A stretch of 64,000 bases of DNA from Putridiphycobacter roseus (GCF_003234935.1 NZ_QKSB01000001.1:744001-808000); one strand, 5' to 3'. Counted from the first letter of the stretch, positions 37,201 through 47,388 are shown. The notes: generated by a model not told the origin, from the letters alone. A program made the numbers and translations.

Positions 37201-38097
37201 GGCGTGTTTAATATTTTTGGAAATATTATCACGACTCAAAATAACCCGTATCATTCAACTGCCTCTTGTGCATTTCAAATTGCTGGATATGATAATCAAG
37301 GTAATTTAAACACAAACTTTGCATGTAGGAACGACGCTATATTTTTAGAAGCATTTGAAGAAGAAAATGGAGAGTTAAAGCTACCATCTTTAAATAAATT
37401 CTTGACTTATCTCGAACATAATGAAAATAAGTTTGAAATAATTAATGCCGCGACAAATATCGAAGGAATTAATAAAAGTTATTTGGAAGAGGTGCTAAAC
37501 TACTTTAATTTAAAACAAGCCGATCTAAATTCAATTTGGTATAACTACTATAAACATAACGAGAGTTACGAACAAGCCTTAGTTAGGCTAAATAACCTAA
37601 ATGACTCACATTATAAACAAGTTGAAAGATTGAATTTAAAAATTCTGAATGATATCACATTGAATGAATCAGATCTAAAAACCTTGGAAAAACTAATAAA
37701 CGAAAGTAACAATTCCAATGCTAATTATAATTTAGCCGTTTCAATTGCAAAATCTACTGCTATTCCTAGTGTATATAAATACAATTTTCCAATTTCTGAA
37801 GCACCAATAATAGATCAATCTAAAACAATTCAAATCCAAAAAGATATGATCTTGTTAAGTGCTTTCCCTAATCCTTCTGAAGATCAGATAACTTTAGAAA
37901 TTTTGAATGGCTCAGAAAGTACTTACCAGACAATTACTATTTATAATATAGATGGTAAAATAGTACATCAAGAGAATATTTCATTCACCTCAGGTAGAAA
38001 AACTTTAAATATTGAGCATTTTGCTTCAGGAACATATTTTATGTCTTTAAATTCTGAAGGGGAAATTTCTGGTAAATTAAAATTTATTAAATTATAA
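34249..38097 (+). CDS. Large secreted beta-helix protein with T9SS type A sorting domain
   Basis: The 1282-residue protein has a signal peptide (MKKILLSILSCMFVLSAIGQ). An N-terminal region of about 420 residues resembles a surface propeller and contains FSPTGDFLYYASYF. An Ig/PKD-like segment (SDTICQGESTDLLATI ... YYILVNLEGSCNI) comes next, then an Asn-rich right-handed parallel beta-helix (about 540-1010). Its repeats look like NTFKNAEIAINL, NTFSNCNEGIYI and NAIDGFDIGIYA. A predicted helical stretch precedes the T9SS type A domain at 1202-1282 (LLSAFPNPSE ... FASGTYFMSL). Beta-helix surface proteins often bind or cleave polysaccharide, but no catalytic residues could be identified. It lies directly after a sensor/regulator pair and is followed by a terminator. 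Confidence 0.85.
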   Translation: MKKILLSILSCMFVLSAIGQNLSDKNWIFGRTDGSNTTNINLDFYSGSGNSLYTQPLPLSMSPAPSAISSSNGFESWAVASDPNTGQLIFYTDGNEVFDATHNNITPTTPAYGLGASPSSAQPVVTCVMPICPFNKYYVFSNPTGKDPAGTTSGPVTYRIYDNSTATPSFSPTTSLPGLYSNTAVGEGMVIIPHGNDPYTFFLVTRLLNPINNIDGLSGNSQYVVYQIDPAGVTYLNVYDFGPGIGLDNTGASPIMNMSFNGNANSNPSIDKVAFTASRRSATSGDSRDTNYVFTCEFNNTTGQFLTATDFLVDAFDGEILYDCEFSPTGDFLYYASYFNSNLYQFQFSSGLKYQVAGFGPLRAGGLKLAPDGYIYHIKDAGLIGNNGTVQIGRITNPDVALTASTTTGTPDPIYDNVNIISTANTFATNFPEFLTTPQWSAVVDVAGSDTICQGESTDLLATIDAMGIGVTSYSWYYSSDGTNYNLIPGSGASNVVNQPGQYYILVNLEGSCNITSIPITIYESEDCCAAADDPLFTTITNNVTTNTYWDGKIYIPNNTIITVNNSVLDITTADVVFGSCSGIDFINGAELRANNSVFRPCSINDTWRGLKFFGSTINAHQINENTFKNAEIAINLEGKDELNNQITAQINSNTFSNCNEGIYINQSIYHGTIYGNNFITNNSFPNYFNCYESTNPNNVINIHANSFFNAELRIVPIEISQNSMSNNSLETALIVSGIDLLNTSTNVSSNKLTNMTDAITIQSPIGLVNIENNMLELNNAYSTSSNNTSQISIFNSQSSTVRISGNKLNNGDNIKSYIRTAIFTDGSSNINIFNNAIDGFDIGIYANQSGGLNISDNYLTNISNFGINTNLNEESTNFITCNDITMRVDLGSGISVEQGNSSTQITSNCIKDSHLGIELKGNSTIPIVSNNFIYNYQIGILNNGHTGSIGTASNPGMNTLWSNRNNSTDISSPLTTLNIANNFGVFNIFGNIITTQNNPYHSTASCAFQIAGYDNQGNLNTNFACRNDAIFLEAFEEENGELKLPSLNKFLTYLEHNENKFEIINAATNIEGINKSYLEEVLNYFNLKQADLNSIWYNYYKHNESYEQALVRLNNLNDSHYKQVERLNLKILNDITLNESDLKTLEKLINESNNSNANYNLAVSIAKSTAIPSVYKYNFPISEAPIIDQSKTIQIQKDMILLSAFPNPSEDQITLEILNGSESTYQTITIYNIDGKIVHQENISFTSGRKTLNIEHFASGTYFMSLNSEGEISGKLKFIKL

Positions 38098-38120
38098 TTT
38101 AATATCCCACTTTTTATTCA

Positions 38121-38155
38121 AAGCTGCCATTCAAAAAATGGCAGCTTTTTTATTT
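38121..38155 (+). terminator. Intrinsic terminator of the beta-helix gene
   Basis: A perfect 11-bp stem (AAGCTGCCATT / AATGGCAGCTT) with a 5-nt loop is followed by a T-rich tail. Confidence 0.9.
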
Positions 38156-38187
38156 TATAACCTGTTGAAAAGTCTGATTCATTTAAA

Positions 38188-38218
38188 TTGGAAAAGCAAC
38201 GGGCTGTGCCTACCTTCG
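38188..38218 (+). promoter_or_regulatory. mutS promoter
   Basis: TTG at 38188-38190, a 20-nt spacer and TACCTTCG at 38211-38218 (one mismatch from TAnnTTTG). The box ends 26 nt before the GTG start. Confidence 0.5.
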
Positions 38219-38244
38219 TTTACTTGTAATAAAACAGAAACTTA

Positions 38245-40860
38245 GTGGCTAAAACAATCAAAAAAGTGGCAGAAACGCCTTTAATGAAACAGTATAACCA
38301 AATCAAGGGTAAATACCCTGATGCTATGTTATTGTTTCGCGTCGGAGATTTTTATGAAACCTTCCGTGAAGATGCTGTACAAGCTGCAAAGATTTTAGGC
38401 ATTGTATTGACCAAAAGGAAAAATGGAACTGCTGCTGAAATTGCTTTGGCTGGTTTTCCACATCATTCTTTAGACACTTACTTACCCAAATTGGTACGTG
38501 CAGGATTGCGGGTTGCAATTTGTGATCAGTTAGAAGATCCAAAAATGACCAAATCGATTGTTAAACGTGGTGTAACTGAATTAGTAACACCAGGCGTATC
38601 TTACAACGATAAAGTCTTAGAAGGAAAAAAGAATAATTTCTTAGCAGCCATCCACTTTACTAAAAATAATTTGGGCGTTTCTTTTTTAGATGTTTCTACC
38701 GGTGAATTTTTAGTCGCCGAAGGACAATATGAATACATTGATAAACTCATTCAAGGATTTCAACCCAGCGAAATTTTATACGAAAAAAGTAAAAAAGCCA
38801 CCTATACTGAAAAGTTTAACGACAAGGCTTACACCTATAAATTAGACGATTGGGTTTTTACCCAAGACTATGCCCAAGAAACATTATTGAACCATTTTGA
38901 AGTAAAGTCTTTAAAGGGGTTTGGTATTGAGAATATGCATTCTGGCATTATAGCAGCCAGCGCAATTTTGCACTATCTAGGCGAAACAGCTCACGATAAA
39001 GTTGGACATATCAAAAACATTTCTCGAATAGAAGAAGACAAATACGTTTGGCTAGACCGATTTACGGTAAGGAATCTAGAATTACTCTACTCTCCACATG
39101 AAAACGCCACCACTTTAATCGATATTTTAGACCAGACCATTACCCCTCCTGGGAGTAGAATGTTAAGAAGGTGGATGATATTACCTTTAAAGTCTCAGTC
39201 GCGTATTAACGAAAGACTAGACATAGTGGACACCTTTTTAAAGGATGAACAATTTACCGAAAACATTAAATTTAATTTAAATGAGGTCGGTGACTTAGAA
39301 AGAATCATTTCCAAAGTAGCCACTACGAGAATTAACCCCAAAGAAGTAGTACAGCTTAAACGCGCACTAACCGCTATTGAACCCATCAAGGAAACTTGTG
39401 CAAATATAGGTTCAGCACCACTTAAATTACTGGCTGACAACTTAAATCCTTGCAATGCATTGAGAGAGCGCATTGAAAATGAAATGCAAGAAGACCCTGC
39501 TATCGCAGTTGGAAAAGGTAAAATAATTGCCGACGGGTTCAATGCTGAACTAGATGAATACAGGAGTTTATTGTATTCTGGAAAAACATACTTAGAAGAT
39601 TTAAAAAATAGGGAAAGCGAAAGAACCGGTATCACCAGTTTAAAAATCGATTTCAACAATGTATTTGGGTATTATATTGAAGTACGAAATTCGCATAAGG
39701 ACAAGGTGCCAGAAGAGTGGATTCGCAAGCAAACCTTGGTGAATGCAGAACGCTACATTACGGAAGAATTAAAAACATACGAGACCAAAATATTCTCAGC
39801 ACAAGATAAAATTCAAGCTTTAGAATCTCGTCTTTTTAATGACTTGGTATTGGCCATGGCCGATTATATTTCTACGGTTCAACAGAATGCAGCCTTGTTA
39901 GCTAAGCTCGATTGTTTGTATGCCTTTTCATTGACTGCTCAAAAAAATAATTACGTCAAGCCCGAAGTGAACGACGGTTTGGCCATTGATATCAAAGCGG
40001 GACGACACCCAGTGATTGAAAAACAATTACCCATTGGTGAAGCCTTTATTGCAAATGATGTTTACCTCAACAACGAGGACCAACAAATCATCATGATTAC
40101 GGGTCCAAACATGTCTGGTAAATCCGCCCTACTCCGTCAAACTGCTATCATTGTGCTGATGGCTCAAATGGGCTCCTACGTGCCTGCTGATGAAGCGAAA
40201 ATTGGATGGGTCGATAAGATATTTACCCGTGTAGGTGCTTCTGATAATATCTCTTCTGGAGAATCTACTTTTATGGTAGAAATGAATGAGACAGCGAGTA
40301 TCTTAAATAACTTATCCAACAGAAGTCTTATTATTTTAGATGAAATTGGCAGGGGTACCAGTACTTATGATGGTATTTCAATCGCATGGTCCATTACGGA
40401 ATATTTGCACGAAAATGGCAAGGCGCAACCCAAGACTTTATTTGCAACGCATTATCATGAATTAAATGAAATGACCAATGTTTTTAACCGCATTAAAAAC
40501 TACAATGTTTCGGTGAAGGAGTTACAAAACAAAATCATCTTTATGCGAAAATTAGTCCCAGGAGGGTCGGCACATAGTTTTGGTATTCACGTTGCAAAAA
40601 TGGCAGGAATGCCACAACAAGTGCTAGACAAAGCCAATACGGTACTTAAAAAATTAGAACAATCTCATTCTGGTGATATACAAAAAGAAGTAAAAGAATT
40701 GGTGGCGGACGAGAATATGCAACTCAGCTTTTTTCAACTTGATGATCCCGTTTTAATGCAAATTAAAGAACAAATCGAAGCGATAGATATCAATACACTT
40801 ACTCCTGTGGAAGCTTTAATGAAGTTAAATGACATTAAAAAATATGTGGGAGCGAAGTAA
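38245..40860 (+). CDS. mutS: DNA mismatch repair protein MutS
   Basis: The 871-residue MutS1 recognises base mismatches and small loops and starts repair with MutL. The mismatch-reading Phe-x-Glu is Phe36-Tyr37-Glu38 in [10 protein letters not shown]. Walker A is GPNMSGKS at 620-627. The [16 protein letters not shown] segment gives Walker B and the D-loop, and FATHYHEL gives the switch His. The start codon is GTG: the 13 residues before the next ATG (38284) are conserved in Bacteroidota MutS (ending ETPLMKQYN), so the GTG start is preferred. The next gene overlaps its 3' end. Confidence 0.97.
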   Translation: MAKTIKKVAETPLMKQYNQIKGKYPDAMLLFRVGDFYETFREDAVQAAKILGIVLTKRKNGTAAEIALAGFPHHSLDTYLPKLVRAGLRVAICDQLEDPKMTKSIVKRGVTELVTPGVSYNDKVLEGKKNNFLAAIHFTKNNLGVSFLDVSTGEFLVAEGQYEYIDKLIQGFQPSEILYEKSKKATYTEKFNDKAYTYKLDDWVFTQDYAQETLLNHFEVKSLKGFGIENMHSGIIAASAILHYLGETAHDKVGHIKNISRIEEDKYVWLDRFTVRNLELLYSPHENATTLIDILDQTITPPGSRMLRRWMILPLKSQSRINERLDIVDTFLKDEQFTENIKFNLNEVGDLERIISKVATTRINPKEVVQLKRALTAIEPIKETCANIGSAPLKLLADNLNPCNALRERIENEMQEDPAIAVGKGKIIADGFNAELDEYRSLLYSGKTYLEDLKNRESERTGITSLKIDFNNVFGYYIEVRNSHKDKVPEEWIRKQTLVNAERYITEELKTYETKIFSAQDKIQALESRLFNDLVLAMADYISTVQQNAALLAKLDCLYAFSLTAQKNNYVKPEVNDGLAIDIKAGRHPVIEKQLPIGEAFIANDVYLNNEDQQIIMITGPNMSGKSALLRQTAIIVLMAQMGSYVPADEAKIGWVDKIFTRVGASDNISSGESTFMVEMNETASILNNLSNRSLIILDEIGRGTSTYDGISIAWSITEYLHENGKAQPKTLFATHYHELNEMTNVFNRIKNYNVSVKELQNKIIFMRKLVPGGSAHSFGIHVAKMAGMPQQVLDKANTVLKKLEQSHSGDIQKEVKELVADENMQLSFFQLDDPVLMQIKEQIEAIDINTLTPVEALMKLNDIKKYVGAK

Positions 40861-42394
40861 GTTACGCCTTTTTTGGCAGACAAGACCTTTGATTTCAATA
40901 TTGATTTTAGGACTGTTTTTTAGACTCTTAGCAGTGGTTTTCTCCAGTGGTTTTGCCATGCAGGACGATCATTTTTTAATCATAGAAACTCCTTGGGCAT
41001 GGTCGCATGGATATGCGTACAATAATTGGCTGCCTTGGGATCAAGATACAGCAATACCAAAAGCACAGGGGCATAGTTTATTTTATCCAACATTACATTA
41101 TCTCTATTTTGAGACATGCAATTTTTTAGGTGTTGAAAATCCTAAATTACAAATGTTAGGTGTCCGATTGCTTCACGGTCTATTGTCTTTATTAATTGTT
41201 TTATTTAGTTATAAAATCACTTTAAAATTATCCAATCAAAAGGTCGCAAATGTTGTTGGTATTAGTTTGGCTTTAAGTTGGGCAATGCCGTTTTTCGGGG
41301 TTCGAAATCTTGTAGAAATGGTTTGTATACCTCCCTTACTTTATGGCCTTTGGCTATTGATAAAAAGGGACTTTAAAGCCAATTGGAAAATATACTTGTT
41401 GGCAGGTTTTTGGTTTGGTATTGCATTTTCTGTCCGTCTACAATTGGCCGTATTTTATGTCGCATTTGGTTTTTGTTTATTATTGCTAAAGCAATGGAAA
41501 GGAAGTATTGCCTTGTTTTTTGGCTTCCTTATCGGGGCTTTTTTAAGCCAAGGTATTATCGACTGGTATTTATGGGGCTACCCTTTTGCCGAATTAATAG
41601 AATACATTAACTATAACAGTAGCGACGCCATGTTCGATTATGGCGGTACTTGGCAATGGTATAAGTACATCATAGTCTTGACTTTTTTCTCCATCCCCAT
41701 TGTAGGTTTGTTTTGGTTATTTGGGACAATTACAGTAGCTAAAAAGTACTTTTACCTATTTATTCCTTTACTTATCTTCACTTTATTCCATACCATGTAC
41801 CCCAATCAACAAGAAAGATTCATTTTTCCAATGATTCCAATTTTTGTAATCCTAGGTGCTATAGGTTGGAACAATTATCGCAGTAAAAGTGTTTTTTGGC
41901 ATAAAAAACCAAAAATATGGCCTTGGATATTTGGCATTTCTTTCACCTTAAATCTTATACTATTAATCGCTGCTTCAACTTATGCCACTAAACAAGCAAA
42001 AGTGAATTCTGCCTATTATTTTTATGAAAAGCAAAAAAACACCCCATTGGTCATTATGCAAGAAGACTCCTTTGGCTCCGACCGATTTTATGAAGGAAGT
42101 TGTGCATTATTCACCAAGTTTTACACAGGTAATGGCCAAATTTATAGCTTTACAATCAATAGCCTAGCGGAAAGAAAGGCTTGGGAAAAAAATGGTAAAA
42201 ATCCAGATTTCATTTTACTTAACGGTGGACTTCGTCTTGACCAAAGATTAGATTATTTCTTTCAGTTTTATCCGCAAATGGAAATTAGAGCCCTATATGA
42301 ATCAAGTGCTATTGACCAATTTCTACATTATATGAATCCAAAAAATAAAAATGAAATGGTGACCGTGGTAAAAACAAATTTTAAACCCAATTAA
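40829..42394 (+). CDS. GT22-like membrane mannosyltransferase (ALG9/PIG-B type)
   Basis: The 521-residue protein has about 8-10 TM helices, an acidic pair in the first luminal-type loop (MQDDHF), and NQQERFIFP near 325-333, matching the HKExRF signature of GT22 dolichol-phosphate-mannose transferases. The family adds sugars from lipid-linked donors on the outer face of the inner membrane. The start at 40829 overlaps mutS by 32 nt; the in-frame ATG at 40844 (Met6) overlaps by 17 nt and is equally possible. It is likely co-transcribed with mutS, a pairing with no obvious functional meaning. Confidence 0.75.
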   Translation: MTLKNMWERSKLRLFWQTRPLISILILGLFFRLLAVVFSSGFAMQDDHFLIIETPWAWSHGYAYNNWLPWDQDTAIPKAQGHSLFYPTLHYLYFETCNFLGVENPKLQMLGVRLLHGLLSLLIVLFSYKITLKLSNQKVANVVGISLALSWAMPFFGVRNLVEMVCIPPLLYGLWLLIKRDFKANWKIYLLAGFWFGIAFSVRLQLAVFYVAFGFCLLLLKQWKGSIALFFGFLIGAFLSQGIIDWYLWGYPFAELIEYINYNSSDAMFDYGGTWQWYKYIIVLTFFSIPIVGLFWLFGTITVAKKYFYLFIPLLIFTLFHTMYPNQQERFIFPMIPIFVILGAIGWNNYRSKSVFWHKKPKIWPWIFGISFTLNLILLIAASTYATKQAKVNSAYYFYEKQKNTPLVIMQEDSFGSDRFYEGSCALFTKFYTGNGQIYSFTINSLAERKAWEKNGKNPDFILLNGGLRLDQRLDYFFQFYPQMEIRALYESSAIDQFLHYMNPKNKNEMVTVVKTNFKPN

Positions 42395-42479
42395 TTTGAT
42401 TTTACCTCTCCTCCCCAACCACCAAACCATACTTTAAACATAATTAAGATTACCATAATATCACATTGACAATAATTCT

Positions 42480-42487
42480 TATCTTTG
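42480..42487 (+). promoter_or_regulatory. -7 promoter box of the metal-efflux operon, 4 nt from a GTG start
   Basis: The order is TATCTTTG, TCAA, GTG: an exact TAnnTTTG box placed so that transcription would begin at the start codon. No TTG at -33 was seen, which could mean activator dependence. Confidence 0.45.
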
Positions 42488-42491
42488 TCAA

Positions 42492-42938
42492 GTGCTGAAG
42501 TTAAAACAATTATGGTCTTTCTTTTTCTTACTGGTTTATTCCGTAAGTTTTGGTCATGCCATTATTCCTTCTCATAAACATTTAAATTCAGACGGAACAC
42601 ACCCGCCAACCCATTGTGAAACTGAATCGGATAAAGATCATGATCACATTGTACACGATAATCATGTAGACGAAGGAATTGTTGATTTTTTAGGTTGCTT
42701 AATAGAAAACTTACACAATAATTTACCCGAAAAGCACCATACCTGTCACGAAACTTATACCCTAAATACTCAAATTTTTAAAAAGGTAACTCAATCACAA
42801 CATGTATCCATAATACCTTCTGTATTTCAATTGGTACCTATTTCAGTTGAAAAAGAAACCATCAGCACGGATGCTATCCAATTGGTAGAAGAAGTCACTT
42901 CCCCCTTGCCCAAACTCAGAGGGCCCCCAACGCAATAA
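42492..42938 (+). CDS. Small His-rich exported protein of the metal-efflux operon
   Basis: The 148-residue protein starts at GTG and has a signal peptide (MLKLKQLWSFFFLLVYSVSF). The mature part has dense metal-binding residues: HKHLNSDGTHPPTHCE, DHDHIVHDNHVDEG and later EKHHTCHE. It lies 90 nt before the CzcA-like pump. Position and composition suggest a periplasmic cation sponge or donor for the pump, as small His-rich proteins do next to Czc systems elsewhere. That role is inferred; I recognise no named family. No ATG gives the signal peptide, so the GTG start is needed. Confidence 0.65.
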   Translation: MLKLKQLWSFFFLLVYSVSFGHAIIPSHKHLNSDGTHPPTHCETESDKDHDHIVHDNHVDEGIVDFLGCLIENLHNNLPEKHHTCHETYTLNTQIFKKVTQSQHVSIIPSVFQLVPISVEKETISTDAIQLVEEVTSPLPKLRGPPTQ

Positions 42939-43028
42939 TTTTATCGAAGTTATTGGTCAATGTGTACCAATATTTATTTGTAAATAACTGTACGTCTTTA
43001 ATTTGACTTACACTCTAATTTATTTCAA

Positions 43029-46000
43029 ATGTTAAATAAAATTATTCATTTTAGTATTAAAAACAAATTCATTATTGGTTTGTTTACACTGGGACTCATA
43101 GTTTTGGGAATTTACTCCGCTACCAGATTACCCATTGATGCCTTGCCTGACATTACAAATAATCAGGTTCAAATTATTACTACCTCACCTACTTTAGCCA
43201 CCGAAGAGGTAGAGAAATATATTACTTTTCCAATCGAACGGGCCGTTAAGTCTGTCCCCAACATTGTGGAGCTACGCTCTGTCAGTCGATTTGGATTGAG
43301 TTTGGTGACAGTAGTATTTAGCGAGGAAACCGATATTTATTGGGCGAGAACTCAAATAAATGAACGGCTCAAAGAAGCAGAGTCCATCATTCCAGCTGCT
43401 TTTGGTCGACCTGAATTGGCACCTGTTTCCACTGGATTGGGTGAAATTTACCAATACTGTGTAGAGGCAAAGCCCGGTTTCGAAGATGAATTCAACATCA
43501 TGGAATTGCGCTCGATTCAAGACTGGATGATCGCCCCACAAATTTTGGGTACAAAAGGCGTGGCTGAGGTCAATACCTTAGGCGGTGTATTAAAAGAATA
43601 CGAAGTAGCTGTTGAGCCCGACAAGTTAAAAAGCATGGACGTTACCATGTCAGATATTTTTGAAGCCCTTAAAAAAAACAATGAAAATACCGGTGGCGCT
43701 TATATCGATAAAAAACCAAACGCCTATTATATCCGTGGTATTGGGATGATTAATTCTTTAGAAGAAATCAAGAAAATTGTTATTAAGGTGGACAATAATA
43801 TTCCCAAATTAATTAGAGATGTAGCGGAAGTGCGTTACGGAAAAGCCATACGTTATGGCGCCACTACCAAAAATGGAAAAGGGGAAGTTGTAAGTGGCAT
43901 GGTCATGATGTTAAAAGGTGAAAACTCTGCTGAAGTAGTAGGATTGGTTAAGGAGAAGGTCGCAGAAATTCAAAAAACATTACCAGAAGGGGTTATCATT
44001 ACACCATTTTTAGATCGATCGAAATTGGTGGAGAAAGCCATTGGAACGGTTGAAAAAAACTTAATTGAAGGTGCCCTGATTGTCATCTTTATCCTGGTAT
44101 TATTAATCGGTAATTGGCGTGCTGGACTCATAGTCGCTTCCGTAATTCCCTTGGCTTTATTATTTGCAATTAGTATGATGCGCTTGTTTGGTGTAAGCGG
44201 TAACTTAATGAGTTTAGGGGCGATTGATTTTGGTTTGATTGTCGACGGGGCAGTGATTATTGTCGAGGCCATCATTCACCGGATTTACAACAAAAAGAAC
44301 CAAAACAAAGTACTTACCCAAACTGAAATGGATGCCAATGTTTTTGAAGCTTCTTCCAAAATTAGGTCCAGTGCTGCCTTCGGCGAAATCATTATTTTAA
44401 TCGTGTACTTACCCATCTTAGCCTTAGTAGGTATTGAAGGAAAAATGTTTGCCCCTATGGCGCAGACCGTAAGTTTTGCCATTTTAGGTGCCTTTATTTT
44501 ATCATTGACTTACGTTCCTATGATTTCGTCTCTTTTCCTGAGCAAGAAGATTGTTCAAAAGGAGACTTTCTCAGATAAAATCATTGCATTTTTAAATAAA
44601 AGATACCAATTCTTACTCAACCATGCCTTGAAAGCAAAAGGTTTAGTCCTGGCAGCCTCATTGTTAATATTTATCTTCTCCATTTTTACTTTCAACAGAA
44701 TGGGAGGAGAATTTATTCCGAATTTAGAAGAGGGAGACATTGCCACGCACATTATAATCCCTCCTGGAAGCTCCTTAGAGCAAGAAATTGATGCTACTAC
44801 CCTAGCCCAAAAATTATTACTCGAAAACTTTCCAGAAATTGAACAGGCGGTGGCAAAAATTGGTAGTGCCGAAGTTCCAACTGATCCTATGCCCATGGAA
44901 GTGGCGGACATGATGATCATCATGAAAGATAAAAAAGAATGGACGACCGCTAAAACACAAGCAGAAATGGTGGATAAAATGGAGCATGTATTGGACCAAA
45001 TCCCAGGGATGACTACTGAATTTTCACAGCCCATTCAAATGCGTTTTAACGAGTTGATGACCGGTATCAGAAGTGATGTTGGGGTAAAAATATTTGGAGA
45101 AGACTTGGCCATGCTCGAAGGTATGGGTAACCAAGCTGTAACTATTATTCAAGCGGTGCAAGGAGTACAAGATGCCCGACTGGAAACCGTATCTGGACTC
45201 CCCCAATTAAAAGTAGATTACGACAAGGATAAACTGGCCTTGTACGGCTTAAATGTAAGCGACCTAAACGAGGCCATTCAAATGGGATTTGCAGGAAAAA
45301 TTGCAGGCGTAATATACGAAGGCGAACAAAGGTTTAACTTGGTGGTACGATTGAAAAATGAAAGCAGAAACGACATCAATGATTTAAAAAATATGTTCAT
45401 TAGTCTGCCAAACGGATTCCAAATTCCATTGGAACAAGTCGCCAATATTCACCTAGAAAATGGACCTTCTCAAATTTCTCGTGAAGAGGGAAAAAGAAGA
45501 ATTATCATTGGCTTTAATGTACGAGATCGGGATGTGCAATCAGTAGTTGAAGAAATTCAATCGAAGTTGAATGCGCAAATTGCTTTGCCACCAGGATATT
45601 TTATTAAATATGCAGGACAGTTTCAAAGTTTAGTCACAGCCAATAAAAGGTTAGCCATTGCGCTACCCATTGCCTTGGCACTGATTTTTGTCCTTTTGTA
45701 TTTCACGTTTAAAAATGTGGGACAATCACTCTTAATATTTACAGCCATTCCATTATCCGCAATTGGCGGTGTATTCGCCCTTTACTTGCGTGACATGCCT
45801 TTTAGTATTTCGGCAGGAGTTGGCTTTATTGCTTTGTTTGGTGTCGCCGTTTTAAATGGTATTGTACTGATCAGTTATTTTAATCAACTAAAAGCAGAAG
45901 GAATGACAAATATTATAGACAGAATTAAAGAGGGTACCAAAGTTCGTTTGAGACCTGTTTTGATGACAGCCGGTGTAGCTTCTCTTGGGTTTTTACCCAT

Positions 46001-47378
46001 GGCTTTGAGCACTAGTGCAGGAGCTGAAGTACAAAAACCATTGGCTACCGTAGTCATTGGTGGCTTGATTACAGCCACTTTTTTAACCTTGATTTTACTG
46101 CCAATTCTATATTATTATTTAGAAACGTTCACTGGAAAATTAAATCGTGGAAAAACGACTTTAATGTTGTTATTTATGTTCTTTTTTGCAGCCAATGGAT
46201 TTAGTCAAACGAAAACTTTGAGTCTGGAACAGGCTATTAAAATTGGCTTGGCGAACAACCAGCAACTGAAGATTGCGAATATGAATGTGACCTTAAACAC
46301 CCAACAAAAAAAGGCTGCATTTGAAATGCCCAACACCAAGATTACGGGTTCTTTTGGTCAATTAAACACATTTGCGTTCGACCAACAGTACAGTGTGACA
46401 CAAGGCATCAATCCAGTTTTAATTGCTGCAAAAAAACAGCTGTACGCCCAACACGAAGCGGTAAGCATGAGTGCAGTGGAATTGGAAAAACAGACCCTTA
46501 TTTTAAACATTCGAACGGCATGGACTGATCTGCTCTATCTTAAAAACTTGCAAAAGGAATACATTGCACAAGACAGTTTATACCGCAAATTTGCCAGCAT
46601 GGCTGCCTTAAAATATGAAGTGGGAGAAGGAAACGTTTTAGAGAAAACTTCAGCCGAAACTTGGCAGTTAGAATTTGAACAGACCATTTTTCACCTCAAC
46701 ACCGCCATCCAAAATCAAGTGTTAAAAATTCAGTTGCTATTAAATTTAAAAAGTAATTTTTTGCCTTTAGAAACTGAATTGACCAATGAACAATATTTGG
46801 TAGAAGAAGATTCAACTCGCATTCAAAACAATCCACTTTTAGAAAAAGCAGGAAAAGAATATGAATTGGCCTTATCGAATGCAAAATTGAAAAAAGCCGC
46901 TATTTTTCCTCAAATCGAATTGGGTTATTTTGTGCAGTCCATCAAAGGACCGCAAGATAAAGATGGACAGTCAGTTTACTACAATGGCAGTCCTCAATTT
47001 CACGGTTTTAGTATTGGTTTGGCTATTCCTATTTTTTCTACAGCAGAAAGAACACGATACCGCATGGCAAAAACAGCTATCGATATCCAAGAAACAAACA
47101 ATGATTATTTGTATCAGCAATTGTCGAATCAATTGCGTATTCAAATTCAAGAATGGGTCAATTTCCAATTACAATTGGCCTTTTATCAAAATGCCGCTTT
47201 GCCCAATGCCGAACTAATTTTAGAAAAGGCACAAAAAGCATATGCCGCGGGAGACATTGCTTATGTGGAATATGGACAAGCGCTAAACACTAGCTTTACA
47301 GTCCAGAAAAATTACCTAGACCTGTTGCAAAAGAGCAATAACAGCTTACATGGTATCAAATATTTAATTAACGAATAA
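43029..47378 (+). CDS. CzcA-type heavy-metal RND pump fused to a CzcC/TolC-type outer-membrane factor
   Basis: The 1449-residue protein joins two subunits. Residues 1 to about 1040 are an HME-RND pump with 12 TM helices. TM4 carries DFGLIVDGAVIIVE with Asp400, Asp406 and Glu413. These equal the Asp402/Asp408/Glu415 set of CzcA for divalent cations (Zn2+, Co2+, Cd2+), not the CusA monovalent pattern. Around 1042-1062 lies a signal-peptide-like segment (KTTLMLLFMFFFAANGFSQ). Residues about 1065-1449 are an outer-membrane efflux protein (LSLEQAIKIGLANNQQLKIA and coiled coils). The pump uses the proton gradient. The adaptor CzcB is encoded 10 nt downstream, so all three parts of the envelope-spanning complex are in one operon. 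Confidence 0.92.
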   Translation: MLNKIIHFSIKNKFIIGLFTLGLIVLGIYSATRLPIDALPDITNNQVQIITTSPTLATEEVEKYITFPIERAVKSVPNIVELRSVSRFGLSLVTVVFSEETDIYWARTQINERLKEAESIIPAAFGRPELAPVSTGLGEIYQYCVEAKPGFEDEFNIMELRSIQDWMIAPQILGTKGVAEVNTLGGVLKEYEVAVEPDKLKSMDVTMSDIFEALKKNNENTGGAYIDKKPNAYYIRGIGMINSLEEIKKIVIKVDNNIPKLIRDVAEVRYGKAIRYGATTKNGKGEVVSGMVMMLKGENSAEVVGLVKEKVAEIQKTLPEGVIITPFLDRSKLVEKAIGTVEKNLIEGALIVIFILVLLIGNWRAGLIVASVIPLALLFAISMMRLFGVSGNLMSLGAIDFGLIVDGAVIIVEAIIHRIYNKKNQNKVLTQTEMDANVFEASSKIRSSAAFGEIIILIVYLPILALVGIEGKMFAPMAQTVSFAILGAFILSLTYVPMISSLFLSKKIVQKETFSDKIIAFLNKRYQFLLNHALKAKGLVLAASLLIFIFSIFTFNRMGGEFIPNLEEGDIATHIIIPPGSSLEQEIDATTLAQKLLLENFPEIEQAVAKIGSAEVPTDPMPMEVADMMIIMKDKKEWTTAKTQAEMVDKMEHVLDQIPGMTTEFSQPIQMRFNELMTGIRSDVGVKIFGEDLAMLEGMGNQAVTIIQAVQGVQDARLETVSGLPQLKVDYDKDKLALYGLNVSDLNEAIQMGFAGKIAGVIYEGEQRFNLVVRLKNESRNDINDLKNMFISLPNGFQIPLEQVANIHLENGPSQISREEGKRRIIIGFNVRDRDVQSVVEEIQSKLNAQIALPPGYFIKYAGQFQSLVTANKRLAIALPIALALIFVLLYFTFKNVGQSLLIFTAIPLSAIGGVFALYLRDMPFSISAGVGFIALFGVAVLNGIVLISYFNQLKAEGMTNIIDRIKEGTKVRLRPVLMTAGVASLGFLPMALSTSAGAEVQKPLATVVIGGLITATFLTLILLPILYYYLETFTGKLNRGKTTLMLLFMFFFAANGFSQTKTLSLEQAIKIGLANNQQLKIANMNVTLNTQQKKAAFEMPNTKITGSFGQLNTFAFDQQYSVTQGINPVLIAAKKQLYAQHEAVSMSAVELEKQTLILNIRTAWTDLLYLKNLQKEYIAQDSLYRKFASMAALKYEVGEGNVLEKTSAETWQLEFEQTIFHLNTAIQNQVLKIQLLLNLKSNFLPLETELTNEQYLVEEDSTRIQNNPLLEKAGKEYELALSNAKLKKAAIFPQIELGYFVQSIKGPQDKDGQSVYYNGSPQFHGFSIGLAIPIFSTAERTRYRMAKTAIDIQETNNDYLYQQLSNQLRIQIQEWVNFQLQLAFYQNAALPNAELILEKAQKAYAAGDIAYVEYGQALNTSFTVQKNYLDLLQKSNNSLHGIKYLINE

Positions 47379-47388
47379 TACCTTTAAA

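Noticed and set aside
39195..39659. Open frame of 154 codons on the minus strand inside mutS
   Set aside because: Antisense to conserved MutS core sequence; no independent support.
44555..45034. Open frame of 159 codons on the minus strand inside the CzcA-like gene
   Set aside because: It lies entirely antisense to a strongly supported RND pump gene and shows no domain, signal peptide or promoter of its own.
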